Of a stretch of DNA of 64,000 bases, positions 37,601-49,412 are shown in pieces. The stretch is taken from the NCBI RefSeq assembly GCF_009870125.1, contig NC_046682.1:1178001-1242000 (forward strand). The letters run 5' to 3'. Numbering within the stretch: position 1 is the stretch's first letter; the number at the start of each line of letters is the position of its first letter. Source of the stretch: Drosophila pseudoobscura. Its lineage: Eukaryota; Arthropoda; Insecta; Diptera; Drosophilidae. Under the pieces are notes generated by a model. The model searched no databases, was not told where the DNA came from, and saw only the letters and a list, made by a program, of their open reading frames with translations. A program made the position numbers and the translations under genes.

Positions 37601-40590
37601 CAATCGGAACCGAAGCCGATCTCTGAGTAGAATGATATGGCGGCGGAGGTCCTTGGAGGGAGTTTCGCACCTGATTGCTGCCGGTAGACTGCTGATGTGT
37701 TTGTGCTATTAGAGGCCCTGAAGGTCCTGTCCCTGGTCTGGCTTTACCCCCTTTCAAGCGCTCTTCGAAAAATTGCTGTTGTATTTTGGACCACTCCATT
37801 TGGGCCATTCCCGCTTGGGGCGCCTGAGATAACCCATCCTGCAGTTGATTTGGCATTCCTTTAGACATATCTGGCCCAGTTCCTATGATGCCTATGCCGC
37901 AGTTCGTGTTTCCAAACGAACCCAGCAAATCTGATGAATTACCTATCAAATTGCCATTTGGGGCTCCAGAGTTTGGGCCTTGCATGTTAACGTTTATCGA
38001 TCCTGCTCCAGTTACAGGTGTCACTCCCGGTGCTGGCCCGCACTGCAGGCTATTTTTTTGACCGCTATTGCACATCGCAGTTCCCATGTCGGTCATAACA
38101 TCTCCAGGGAGCAGTACTTCTTCGGATAGTCCAGGGCCTGTTATGTGTTCAGGCTTCATGTTTCCTGGCAAGTGCATATGACGCATTTGCGGATTTACAA
38201 TAGTGGCACCGGCACCCGCACTGCCTCCACCAGCCATGCTCATCATCATGTCGGTTGGCAACTTAGACAGCTGATTGCCCATTATTTGATTTGCTCCACT
38301 ACCAGTATCGTTCTCCGGAAAGAGAAATTGATTCATTTTCTTGATCTTGGCAAGCTGCTCTTCCCGATGCTGCCGTTGCTGGGGGGTGAGGTTCTCGTCT
38401 GGCACTTTAACCCCTTGCAGCGATATGATGTTGTTCTCGTGGCTGAGGTTCAAATCGTTGGACTTGCCCTGCCCTAAGTCAACGCCCGCAGCTTCCAAGA
38501 GCTTTATTGCTTGCGACTCATTAGGTCCGTTGCAGCTTTCGTTGTTATTTCGAGAGTTGGGTCCAGAGCCGCTTCCGGTGCCACCCGCTCCCGCTCCTGA
38601 CTCCCAGCACATTAGATCGTTCTCATTGAGGGTATCGGTTTGATCAGCATAATTGCTACTAGGAGCATTCATAGCATTACGTTTGCTGTTATCAGATTGA
38701 TTGAACTGCGCCTGTGACTTTTGGAGACTGCCTGACGACTTCGATTGTGGCGTTGGCTGCTGGGATAACTTTGATACAAGATTGGGACCTGTTGTAGCGA
38801 TTCCGGGTACAATACCCATCCAGGGTATACCTAACGAGCTTTGCCGTTGCAATTTGTTCATTTTCATCGGATTTTTCATGAAAAAGTCCTCCAGAAAACT
38901 TTTGGTCGCTGGCTGTGTGCAGTGGTATGCAATTATAGTTTGGAATTGCCCGCTTAAAACTGATTCAGCTCCTTTGTTTGCAAGCTGGGTGGAAAATACA
39001 AAAATGTGATTCTGTTGTTGCATGTAATCCAAGCAATTTCCCACTCCCACGCCGATAGATGTACCTCCATTGCCTGCCATTAAATTTCCCACTCCAACTA
39101 CACATCCTGCTCCTCCTGGAGTGGCATGTGGAGCGTTCATGTTTAAAGCCACTCCGCTAGATCCGGGCGTACTGTTTGAAGTTTCGCTCATTAAATCAGA
39201 GCTTAAATGATTGCAGACAATGCCTCCCATTCCTCCCATTTCGTCAGTGTTCAACGCCGTGGTCGTTTTTTCGGAGCTACTGCTTCCGACATTGAGTTCC
39301 ATTTTAACTAAATTAGGAGAGAGAAATAATTGTTTAACAATATGTAAGTTTACAAGGTATACAATATAAAAATCTATAAGGCTTGAAACTATTTATAGAT
39401 ATTATTCCAGATCGGCATGGGAACTCTTTGACAAATTTTTCCGATGGTCTTATGCATCTTCCGATCTTACGGTTCAGACTTAAAACTGCTTGTATCAAAG
39501 AGAATGGTTTCAGCCAGATAGCTTTAACAGACAGAAAGCACTGACAAATAATTTAGATCGTCGAGCAAGAGGGGAATCATTTTAATTCTGGCAAACATTT
39601 AAAATAAACTTTCTGGTCTGGTACAAGCCACGAACTAAAATATACGAGACCTAGTTAGTGATATAAAGGTTTATGAGGCCAAACGTTGTGTATAAGGTTA
39701 ATTTTAGTTGACGTCACAGAAACTGACTTTCGAAGCGGGTTCTTATGACACCATTCAAATTTTTTTTCTGAACGTACCAGTCGTTACCACACTCTCCTGT
39801 GTGTTCCCGGATCGGCCTCCAATTGAACCAAACCCGACAGGTGACATATTTGGTGAGTGATTCTCTTCTTTCTTTACATTCACCAAGCTAGTTAAAACGT
39901 CGGCGGGTTCCTCTTTGATCGCAACGGTAGCATTCAATCCCGATCCCGGTCCCGATCCTGAGCCAGCTCCAGAACCTAAGCCCTTAGCTTTATTGGAAGC
40001 TTTTTCTGTTGGAACCGTAAAAAATAATTGAAAAATAAATACATAAATAAATAAAATTACCCGCATCTTCATCCTTGACAATCATCTTTTTTTTCTTCGA
40101 ATGCTCTTCCTGCGACTGGCCAAGATCGCTATCACCCATTTGTGCAAGGGCAGCCACCGCAGATACATTGCTGCTATTGGAGTGCTCACTGGTATTGTTT
40201 GGAGATGCGATCAGACACGAGTTGATGCTGCTGGAACCTACAGAAGACGATGGTTGTCCATCGGCTGTGCCTGTTCCAGAGCTACCGTTACCAACTCCAC
40301 TCGCACTTCCACTTGCGGCGATGACATCTTTCCCATTCTTTGGTACTCCGTTTTTCTCACTCGCATCGTCTGACATTGCTTTCGTTTGGTCTGTAACGAT
40401 TACCAAATATATTAGGGGCAAGAACCATAATGTACGCTGGACCCTTACCAGGGGATACTGTGGAAAAAGGATCACTTTTGGGAGATCCAATCCCGATCCC
40501 AATCCCAACCGACGAAGCACTTGTTGAAGTATCAACGTTTGCTTGTGTCTGTGCTTGAGCAGGGCTAACTGGCATTGTTGTTGACAGCAT
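34671..40590 (-). CDS. lgs: Legless (BCL9 orthologue), Wnt/Wingless co-activator
   Basis: Nuclear adaptor linking Armadillo/beta-catenin to Pygopus. Six coding exons with GT-AG junctions and consistent phase: 40,590-40,449, 40,390-40,061, 40,005-39,778, 39,307-37,217, 36,509-36,313 and 36,248-34,671. They give 1,521 residues; D. melanogaster Lgs is about 1,470. The start MLSTTMPVSP is the first ATG. HD1 (Pygopus binding) is at about residues 334-380, with FVFSTQLANKGAESVLSGQF. HD2 (Armadillo binding) is at about 540-565, with LTPQQRQHREEQLAKIKKMN. A third homology block, QMEWSKIQQQFFEERLKGGK, is at about 736-755. A basic KKKKMIVKDED segment in exon 2 may be a nuclear signal. Outside the blocks the chain is low-complexity (G, N, S, Q, M, P), as usual for BCL9 proteins. 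The stop TAA overlaps an AATAAA. No lesion was seen. Confidence 0.96.
36641..36820. repeat. 99-bp tandem duplication in a legless intron
   Basis: The unit starting TTTCCATTCAATCTAACA occurs at 36,641-36,739 and again from 36,740. It includes TTTGACACGATTTTGTGCTT and AAAAGCGTTTCTCATT in both. It lies in the intron between coding exons 4 and 5. Confidence 0.8.
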
Positions 40591-41100
40591 TCTACATAAG
40601 TCTACATAAGTCTTAAGATGTACATATAACTTTTGATTTCTTGCAATTCAGAAAAGAAAAGAAACGGAAACCAGTAAAGGGTATGTCACTTTACGCACAC
40701 TGGCACATTTTCGCATTACCATACACTTGAATACAGTCACATATTTTAAGCAAAGACTAATTTGTGACTACTAATTGTTATTATATTTTTAAATATAGTT
40801 TTTCGCCACTTAACAATCTATTTATTTATAAATTGGTTCAATATAAGGATCATCATGATGTAAATATGTACATACATTTCACGATTTTCGGTATACAACA
40901 CTAATACACTTGTACAAAGATTCACAAGAGCCAGAAAGAGAAAATGTATAATTTTTGTTTCAACGTATGAATTCGACCAAAACCACACCATTCACATAGA
41001 GACACAGGCATATATTTGCAGACCCTTTTACGCGTTATTGCTTAGTTATCCGAATTCTTAGTAAATATCCAAAATAAATGTGCATTATTATTGTTTCTTG
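40591..41100 (-). other. Probable legless 5' UTR region
   Basis: About 510 bp between the legless start codon and the promoter motifs at 41.11 kb. It has no other gene and may contain a 5' UTR, with or without an intron. Confidence 0.45.
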
Positions 41101-41109
41101 CCCACCTTC

Positions 41110-41134
41110 CAGTGTGACCGCGGAGTTATCGATA
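41110..41134 (-). promoter_or_regulatory. legless core promoter: DRE plus Motif 1
   Basis: On the minus strand TATCGATA (41,134-41,127, a perfect DRE/Motif 2) is followed by CGGTCACACTG (41,120-41,110, an exact match to Motif 1, YGGTCACACTR). This pair is typical of TATA-less Drosophila housekeeping promoters, with initiation near Motif 1. The orientation points at legless. CGGTATATTT-like repeats lie directly upstream. Confidence 0.7.
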
Positions 41135-43960
41135 AAATATACCGTCCGACCCTCAGAAATATACCGAAACACACCGCCTCATTTTCAAAATATACCGTAA
41201 ATATACTGACGAATTCAACTTATATTTTACATATTCCTGGTTTTTGATATTCCGTTGAATATTACTAGCTATATAGAACATTTAGCCATACCATCATAAA
41301 TTCATACGATTTATGAATCAATTTTCTACTTAACTGGCTTACTCTAAATACTTGCTTCTATTGGATCTAGTCTAAAAAAAGGTTTTAGCGGAATAGTTCA
41401 TACAAAGTAGGATTTAGCGAAATAGGTCACACAAAAAAAACGAAAGAGGATAGTCGTTCATATTGTTCAATTTTTATATTCCGTTGAATAATTCTGGCTA
41501 ACTTAAACTCTTAGTTCTGCCCACATAATTTTGAGCCATTGATGAATACATTTTCTACAAAATCTGTTAGATTTTACTCCATGCTTTTATTGTATTTTGA
41601 CTAAAACAAAGTTTCAACGAAACAGCACAACAACAACAAAAAAAATTGTCGCAGTGTTGTGACGTCAATGCTGTTGGTATTTGCAGACTCATTTCTTGTC
41701 AAACAGAGTATGTGTATTTGTATACCCTATTTCGTTAATATTATATAAAAATACTGGTTTTCCAAGCTGCTTTCAAACGTAATTAATAAAGTCCTTGTCC
41801 TAGATTGCAAGGCCTATTTTTAAGGCCTATTCATGCATTCGATTAGTTTCTTGTATATAAATCCTGAACCCTGTACCTTCTCTGTAAGAAGAATACTAAT
41901 TGCAAAATATCGTTTAAAACAGAGACTGATTAATTTCTGCATTAATTAGAGCCTGGATGACAAACATATTCTCAGTTCTATAACATTCAGTTCCCCCAGG
42001 GTATGTGAACATGTGAACATGGAGTGGGACTCATTTGTCGTGAACCGGGTATTGCCAAACTTATCTTCCGTCGAATATTTCAAGCTATATAGATCTCTCA
42101 GCTTTGCTTACTTTATTTTCTCCCTTTAAAGAATACATTTTGTACAAAATTAACCAATTTTAAGTACTTTCATGTATTGTATTTTGACTAAAACACGGTT
42201 TACAAGGTAATGTTGCCCGCAACAGACAAGAAACAATAGGCTAAAACAGAGACTTAATTGTTTTTGCCTGGGATGACAAACATTTCCTCAACTCTATAAT
42301 ATCCTTTCCTAGGCTATGCATTGTTGCTTGCATGTTGCCGCAACATGGAACGCGATTTTTGCTTTCGGCCAATGAAAATTCATTTTTGACGATTTTCATC
42401 GCGTCGTTCCGTTTTAACCGGTTCGTAGTGTGGCGGTATATTTAAAAAAAACCATGTTTATATGGATATATTTACGTTGTGATATGGAATTAGTCTCATT
42501 GTAGTCAACCGGGGAATTACCGATTCAAAAAATACGATGAATTCCTCAATTTTGATATTCCGTCGAATATTCCCAGCTATATAAAACATTTAGCCATGCC
42601 CACATAATTTTATACGATTGATGAATCACTTTGCTACTTGATTGGCTTAATTTAAAAAATTTCTTTTATTGGATTTCTATATAACGTTGAAAATGAAATT
42701 TATAGATTGATGAAATTGACAAAATATACCATTATATACCGATCTACCGTAAATATACCGTCGGGTCAATTTTGACCTCACAAATTACCGAAGCGTATTA
42801 AAAATACCGTAAGCGGTATAAAATATACCGTCCGATCCTCGGAAATATACCGTCTCACTTTAAAAATATACCGTAAATTTACTGACGATTTCAAGTTATA
42901 TTTTACATATTCCTCGTTTTTTATATTCCGTCGAATATTACTAGCTAAATACATATGTACATCATTTTATCCGATTAATGACTCAATTTTCTGCTTGACT
43001 GGCTTGTTTTAAATACTTGACTTGTTTGATTGTTTTTGCCTCAAATTTTGATTTGAATACTGATTGTAAATTCTTCTTGTAGAACCATGTCATCTTTCCT
43101 CTGAACTTACAAAAAAACGATATCTTTCACCTGAACCGCGCTAAAATGATTCAATTTTCATTATTTTACTCCCATATTCCTCGATCCTAATATTCCGTTG
43201 AATATTACTAGTTATATAGAACCCTCAGCCAAGTCCTCATAATTTTATCCAATTAATGAACTTAATTTCTACTTGACTGGTTTATTTTAAGACTGGCTGT
43301 TATTGGATTTTGTCTAAAAAAAGGTTTTAGAGAATAATGGTGGCAAACAAAAACCCTCAGCTCTGCCCACATATGTATATACATAGTTTTATCTTATTTA
43401 TGAATAAACTTTCTACAGGATTAAACAAGGTTTAAACAAAAAAGGTTCAACAAAAAAATGTTTTCACGTCAATGGTATTTGAAGACTTGTTGCTTATCAA
43501 CAATTTTTATACTCTATTTCCTTTTTATTTCCTATTTCCTGTTAAAATTTTGTTTTCCAAGCTTCTTTAAAAAGTAACTAATAATGAATTTTTCTCAGAT
43601 GGAAATGTTTTTGACATATTTATGCATATGCCTCTTTTTCGTACATATAAATATATATATATCCCAATACCTATTCTTGGCCTCTCTAAGAAGTCAACTA
43701 AGTGCAAAATTTCGTTGAAATACCTTTACAACTGAGACTGACTAGTTTCACAAACATTTCAGCAATCCTACAATGTCATTTTCCCTAGGGCATGGAATGA
43801 AGAATGTTACACTGTCCGTTACGTTTTCTCGGCACATCCAAATTAGTTAATCAATGAATTTTTGACGATTTTCATTGGCCGAAAGCAAAAATCGCGTCGT
43901 TCCCGTTTTAACCGGTTCGTAATGTGGCGGTATATTTAAACCTAACACATGAAAAACTAA
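41135..43960. repeat. Degenerate repeat field upstream of legless
   Basis: The palindromic word ATATTCCGT(T/C)GAATATT occurs about six times (near 41,249, 41,478, 42,068, 42,561, 42,921 and 43,189). It is mostly followed by CTAGCTATATAGAAC-like and TTAGCC-like text and by a TGACTGG..TTTTAAATACTT block. The TATACCGT-rich block at 41,135-41,290 recurs directly at 42,826-42,960. A TTTTAACCGGTTCGTA-TGTGGCGGTATATTTAAA block occurs at about 42,411 and 43,910. No coding frame. It appears to be an old, diverged tandem or segmental array. Confidence 0.7.
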
Positions 43961-43995
43961 GTTTATATGGATATTTTATATGTGCTGTACATATA

Positions 43996-44345
43996 TCAAA
44001 TACATTTTAAAGCTAACTTATCAGTACCAATTTTAATACTAGTCCCTGGGCTGGGCTCCGTTAAAGTGACCAACATGGCTACTACCCTGCTGAAATGAAA
44101 ATCAAAATCAAAATATGGCTCACTGCCCATCCAAGTCCACATGTTGACGTCCACGTCCTCTCGCTGGGGGTGCCCCAGCAGCTGGTCCTGCTGATTCTCC
44201 ATCCTTAGCGAATGTCCGAATGCCGCCAGCTTTTGGATATTAAAATGGCTCAGTCTAAATAGTTTACCATCCAAGGGACCATTTTTGCCGAACCTTCTGA
44301 ATCTGACTCTTTGAGTACATAATTTAAAAGTATGGAATGAGACTC
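43996..44345 (-). other. Coding-like open frame, unidentified
   Basis: A minus frame runs about 110 codons from near 44,345 to a stop at 43,996. It is GC-richer than its flanks and includes FRRFGKNGPLDGKLFRLSHF and DVNMWTWMGSEPYFDFDFHF. No ATG with a good context begins it; an internal ATG could. It may be a captured gene fragment or an exon. I do not recognise a family. Confidence 0.3.
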
Positions 44346-44549
44346 ATTGTGTCAACGGATTCAAAGAGAGCCTGACGAGTGGTGCGCGCCAAATATAAAT
44401 TGTTTGAAATTAAATTCTATTATACTCTATAGAATGAACCTCAACTGCAAATTTTACAAATGGACAGGGAAGGAAGAAAAAGCTTTTGAATATAACATGT
44501 GAATTGAAGAAATAAAGAATGTTCCCAACTTTTTTGCGATTCGATATCA

Positions 44550-44722
44550 TTTTTTTAGCTCTTTGTTAAGTACAAAAGATGGGCCCCTCATCCAGTTTTC
44601 ATAATGATAGCAATAAACATGTTGTCGCGAACGTACGCGAAATAGAAGTCACTTTGGCTTAATATAGTCTTATGTAGGTTTCTATCGATTATATACACAA
44701 TAATTTATATCTATTGGTGGTT
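44550..44722 (+). repeat. Unclassified interspersed repeat (copy 2 of 2)
   Basis: Partner of 17,640-17,820 (AGTACAAAAGATGG, CTTATGTAGGTT, TATACACAATAA). Ends right at the start of a DINE-1-like copy. Confidence 0.5.
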
Positions 44723-44725
44723 TTA

Positions 44726-45330
44726 TACCCGATACTCAAGATGAGTATAGGGGTATATTAGATTTGTGATTATTCTTGATTAGCATCAATAGCCGAGTCG
44801 ATTGAGCACTGTCTGTCTGTCCGTCCCTATAAGAGCCTAGTGCTCAAAGACGTCATCCCGCCCACTTCCGCCCCAAACAAAGGGCAAAAGAGGGTCGACT
44901 ATTGCAAAATGTGAGTTCCTAGATCTCAGAGACAATAAAAGCTAGAGTAACAAAATTTGGTATCCATATTCCTTCTAGACCTCACTATAACACGTGTATT
45001 TCAAAATTTCGCCGAACCCCCTTTCGCCCCCACAAAAGACGAAAATCTGTGGCATCCACAATATGGAAGATACGAGACAACTAATAACGCAAAATCATAG
45101 AGAATGACCATATATATCAGATTGCCGATAGATCTGGATCAGATCGGATTATTAGTAAAACCGAAAGGAACAAATCAATTTGCAGTGGCAGTGATTTTTT
45201 GTCTCTCTCGTACGCACTCTTTGTCGTTCTATGTTAGCGCCGTCTGGCGGAGGAGAGCCATACTGACTAACTATAGGGTACAAGTGTAGAAATACGCTCG
45301 CAGTAGCAGCTCACAACGTTCCCCCTCGTA
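44726..45330 (-). mobile_element. DINE-1/INE-1-like element with both ends
   Basis: Runs from TATACCCGATACTCAAGATG to ACAACGTTCCCCCTCGT, with internal deletions of some modules. Its right end adjoins, in frame and without a gap, a Helitron helicase remnant. Confidence 0.8.
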
Positions 45331-45333
45331 GTT

Positions 45334-45780
45334 TGAAATGATGTCTTTGAATACTTTGTTGATGAGCTCGTCTTTTGTTATGACAAAGTTACAGAAATTC
45401 TGAGGAAATTAAATCAATCCGTTTGAATCTTCGACATGTACTCGATCATTACCGATGGTCAGGAATTCCTCTGTATCATTTTGCAGTGCAACTCTCATGT
45501 TTGTTGTCAGCTGAAGTTTATTCACATAGCGCCATAGACTTGATGATTATAGGCATGCGTTTATTTCACCGGTAGGCGTTGGCCTTGAAATTACTGGCAG
45601 TGTTTAGCGGAAATCGCCAATGTTCGATGAAGTGCTTCTAAAGCACGTTTATGCGCCATTGTGCATTCGTCCCAGATGATGATTTTCGATGCTCCTAAAA
45701 CTTTGGCCATTGCGTAAATTTTTGCAATATTACATATATGTAAGTTCTTCAATATTTTTAAGATTTAAAGGCAACTTTGT
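45334..45780 (-). pseudogene. Helitron Rep/helicase remnant (helicase domain)
   Basis: The minus strand encodes LPLNLKNIEELTY, AMAKVLGASKIIIWDECTMA, HKRALEALHRTLAIS, then after deletions and stops LQLTTNMRVALQNDTEEF and ITKDELINKVFKDIIS. The IIWDECTMAHK-ALEALDRTL block is the Walker B region of the Pif1-like helicase of Helitron transposases. The DxxQxLPV region is missing. No Rep nuclease part was found. Confidence 0.8.
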
Positions 45781-45980
45781 TATGATCCGCCTCTTTGCCA
45801 CCCTGGCATATCGTTCCGAGCTAGCTCACGGGGAAGTCAGGGGTGTTTCCGACCCGATAAGCCAGGGGACGGATTGAACAAAACAAAAACAAAAAAACAT
45901 ACAAAAAAACAAATCTAATTTATAGGACAGACTTGGGGACACAAACGTGTCTCCAGTCGGTGCTCCGCTGACGGTTCCTT
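45781..45980. other. Short unassigned segment
   Basis: Less AT-rich sequence of 200 bp (GCCACCCTGGCATATCG, CACGGGGAAGTCAGG) between the helicase remnant and the DINE pair. Not recognised. Confidence 0.3.
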
Positions 45981-47513
45981 GGTGTCCGTCTGTCCATGCC
46001 CTTCAGCGCCTAGTGCTCAAAAACTATAAGAGCTAGAGCAACGATGTTTTGGATCCAGACTTCTGTGATATGTCACTGCTACAAGTATATTTCAAAACTT
46101 CGCCCCGCCCACTTCCGCCCCCACAAAGGACGAAAATCTGTGGCATCCACAATTTTAAAGATACGAGAAAACCAAAAATGCAGAATCGTAGAGGATGACT
46201 ATATGTTCTAGAGTGTAGAATCTGAACAAGATCGTATAATTATTATAGCCAGAATCAAGAAAACAATTTCGTTCTTTCACGCTCTGTCTCTCTCTAACAC
46301 ACAGGTTTCATGGTCGATTTTGCCAATTGCAACATATGAGTTCAAGGATCTCAGAACCTATAAGAGCCAGAGCAACCAAATTTTGGTACCCACACTCCTG
46401 TGATATCGGACCTTGACCGTTTCGTGTCTAAATTTCGCCCATCCCCTTCCGCCCACACAAAAGACGAAAATCTGTTGCATCCACAATATTGCAGATTCGA
46501 GAAAACTAAAAACGCAGAATCATAGATAACGACCATATCTAGATCAGGATCAGATCAGATAATTTTTATAGCCAAAAGCAACAAATCAATTTGCACTGGC
46601 TACGCAGCGCCCGACGTCACGCTCAGACTGATTTTCTGTCTCTCTCGCACGCACTCTTTGTCGTGTCGTTTAATATTAGCGGCGTCTGCCGGAGGAGAGC
46701 CATACTGACTTAGTATCGGGTATAACTGTAGAGTTGCGGTGTCCGCAGCAACTATACGTATACGTTTTATAGTGAGATCTAACAGAAGTGCGGATACCAA
46801 ATTTGGTTACTCTAGCCTTAATAGTCTCTGAGATTTGTGGTTGCCCCAGATTTTCGTCCTTTGCGGGGGCGGAAGGGGGTGTGGCGAAATTTGGACACGA
46901 AACGGTCAAGGTCCGATATCACAGGAGTGTGGATACCAAATTTGGTTGCTCTAGCTCTTATGGGTTCTGAGATCCTTGAACTCATATTTTGCAATTGGCA
47001 AAACCGACCATGAAACCTGTGTGTTAGAGTGAGACAGAGCGAGAAAGAGTGAAATTGTTTTCGTGATTCTGGCTGTAATAATTATACGATCTGGTTCAGA
47101 TTTTGCACTCTAGAAGATATAGTCATCTTCTACGATTCTGCGATTCTACGATTAGTTTTCTCGTATCGTCGAAATTGTGGATGCCACAGATTTTCGCCCT
47201 TTGTGGGGGCGGAAGTGGGCGGGGCAAAGTGTTGAAATATTTTTGGAGCATCCAAAACATCGTTGCTCTAGCTCTTATAGTCTTTGAGCATTAGGCGCTG
47301 AAGGGGACGGACAGACGGACAGACGGACGGACGGACAGACGGACAGACGGACGGACGGACAGACAGACATGGCTCAATCGACTCAGCTATTGATGCTGAT
47401 CAAGAATATATATACTTTATAGGGTCGGAAAGGATTCCTTCTGGACGTTACACACATCCACTTTTACCACAAATCTAATATACCCCAATACTCATTTTGA
47501 GTATCGGGTATAA
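45981..47513. mobile_element. Palindromic pair of DINE-1-like elements
   Basis: Left copy 45,981-46,753 is in minus orientation and stops at GTGTCCGCAGCAACT. Right copy 46,754-47,513 is in plus orientation, starts at TACGTATACGTTTTATAGTG and ends with GAGTATCGGGTATA. The arms of about 760 bp are reverse complements over most of their length. Both have lost the ACGTTCCCCCTCGTT end at the junction. The right arm has an expanded GGACGGACAGACGGACAGAC run at about 47,308-47,370. Confidence 0.8.
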
Positions 47514-49065
47514 TAATTTTTGCGTTTCCACTGTTCGTCAACCCGCAAAGTTGAGGATATAAAAGCAGAGAGTATTTATGTTATGCAGAGAGACTTTTAA
47601 ATTTAAAATTGTGTTGTTTCAACCAGCCCCTAACCAAGACACTGCCCTCCACCTAAGCTTGTTCGTCACGAATAAGTTCTTAGTAAGTCTTAGTAAGGTG
47701 CCAGTCTCTCGAGATGTATCACTCTTTTGAACGCGATACACCTCATCATTGAGTCGCTTTATGATTGCTGCCAATTTTTGTTGCAGCTTCGGGGATAATT
47801 CTTTCTTTGTGGATTATAAAACAGCACCAGATCGCCATTGTGAAACCAATTAGTGTTCGATCACAGCACAACGGTCACTTCGATAGTTCCAATCGGTTAC
47901 TGATTCCTGGCAATCAATTCAATAGAATCGTTTTATAATCTTCTCTATTGTTCTGTTGATGCTCAAGTGTCCGACACTACATCCAATGTCCATTGTGGTC
48001 CTCTGCTTCGTTTCTTTGGTAATACCAATAAATCGTTTATGGTTTTCCCATCATCACTCTCATATGCTCGATATAGAAATCCGTTTTTGAGGTGTAAGCT
48101 TTGCCACAGCTACCAGTATGCCTTTGCGATAGGATTTTTATTAGTCATCTCCTCCCGAAATGTCTTTCCATTATGTTTTTGGCCCTCTACAAGTATTGCG
48201 AGGTTCTCACCATCTTCTTGATCTTTACAGATTATATAACCTGTCGCTGTCCCTGAACTCTTGAATCCAGCTAAGTGCTGCGTGATCAGTTCGCAGATGA
48301 AATTCCTAATAGATTAATTGCCACGAATGCTAATAGTTCTCTTCTCGTGAGTAGTTTCTTTCTGGTTTCGACCAAACTGGACCTGCGATAATAGGTGCAG
48401 AGTCCTAAAAAACTTCTAAGCTCTTGTAAGGTCAGCTTTGACTCCTTCAGTGTGTACTTCTTCTGTAGTTACTTAATGACCCAAATATTTAACTTCAGTT
48501 TGGAAAAATTAGCATTTCTTTGGATTTATTTGTAGTCCAGCTTTCTCGATACCGCAAAATTTTGTACTGCCATCTTTGTTTTTTACAAGCACTACTGGAG
48601 AACTCCATGGGCTAATGGAGTTCTATGGTTCTATTATTCCATTACGTTCCAATTTTGTTATTAACTATCTTGCTTCTTCCATCTTGGCCAGTGGAACCCT
48701 ACGTGGTAGCTGTCGAATTGTTCCTGTACTTCCTGTGTCAATTTTATGTAGTCCAAAGTAGTCCTTCCTGCTACCCTATTAAATGAAAAAATGTTCCAAA
48801 ATGTTTCCAACAAGGAAGAAGCTTTTATCTTTTGAGGTTTTGATAGTAGTTAACCCAATTTTTTTAGATACCTTTTTACGGGCTCGACTACCAATAACTT
48901 CTCATCTCCATCCCTCTGACATAACTTAATCCACACTACAGTTTCCATTTTGGGCAGCACTACGACTTTGTGCGATGCATAAATATTCGTCACGTAGCCG
49001 TCGTCTCTACTTCCACTTATAGGCAATTCTACATTTCCATATGTAGGAATCGGGATAGAGTCCAC

Positions 49066-49412
49066 GGTGCAGAGAGAGACTCGAAGTGGCCGCCATGTTC
49101 AGTACCCTTTTTGAGCAGCAGAGAGAGAGAGACATCACGACAGCAGGAAGTTTCTAGGGTTAAGTGGAGAGATCAAGAGAGCGGGAGTCAGCGAGAGCGA
49201 GAGTCAGTCGGTGCCAGAGTTTCGCGAGCTTCATCCACATATCCCAAAGCTATACACACATACAAATACATTGTTAATCATAATCTTAATCCATTTAAAT
49301 ACTTAATGAATGTTCACATCTACAACATAATAAACCGTCGTCTCGGGATTCAATCCATATCAGTGCAGAAACCCTGGGACCACACACATATTTCAGAATT
49401 TTTTTTTTGTAT
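49066..49412 (+). mobile_element. Solo-LTR-like insertion inside pol
   Basis: A stretch of about 350 bp with no pol similarity separates two pol blocks. It has a purine-rich AGAGAGAGAGACATCACG part, an AATAAA at about 49,329 and then GTCGTCTCGGGATTCAATCC and GGGACCACACACATATTTCA. This order (purine-rich, poly(A) signal, R-U5-like end in CA) suggests a solo LTR of another element. Exact ends and target duplication were not resolved. Confidence 0.45.

Noticed and set aside
40075..40527. 150-codon plus-strand frame opposite legless exons 1-2
   Set aside because: It spans legless introns and exons antisense and shows no recognisable domain. It is a shadow of the real gene.
47308..47370. GGACGGACAGAC run as an independent satellite
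   Set aside because: It is the expanded internal repeat found in every DINE-1-like copy of the window.
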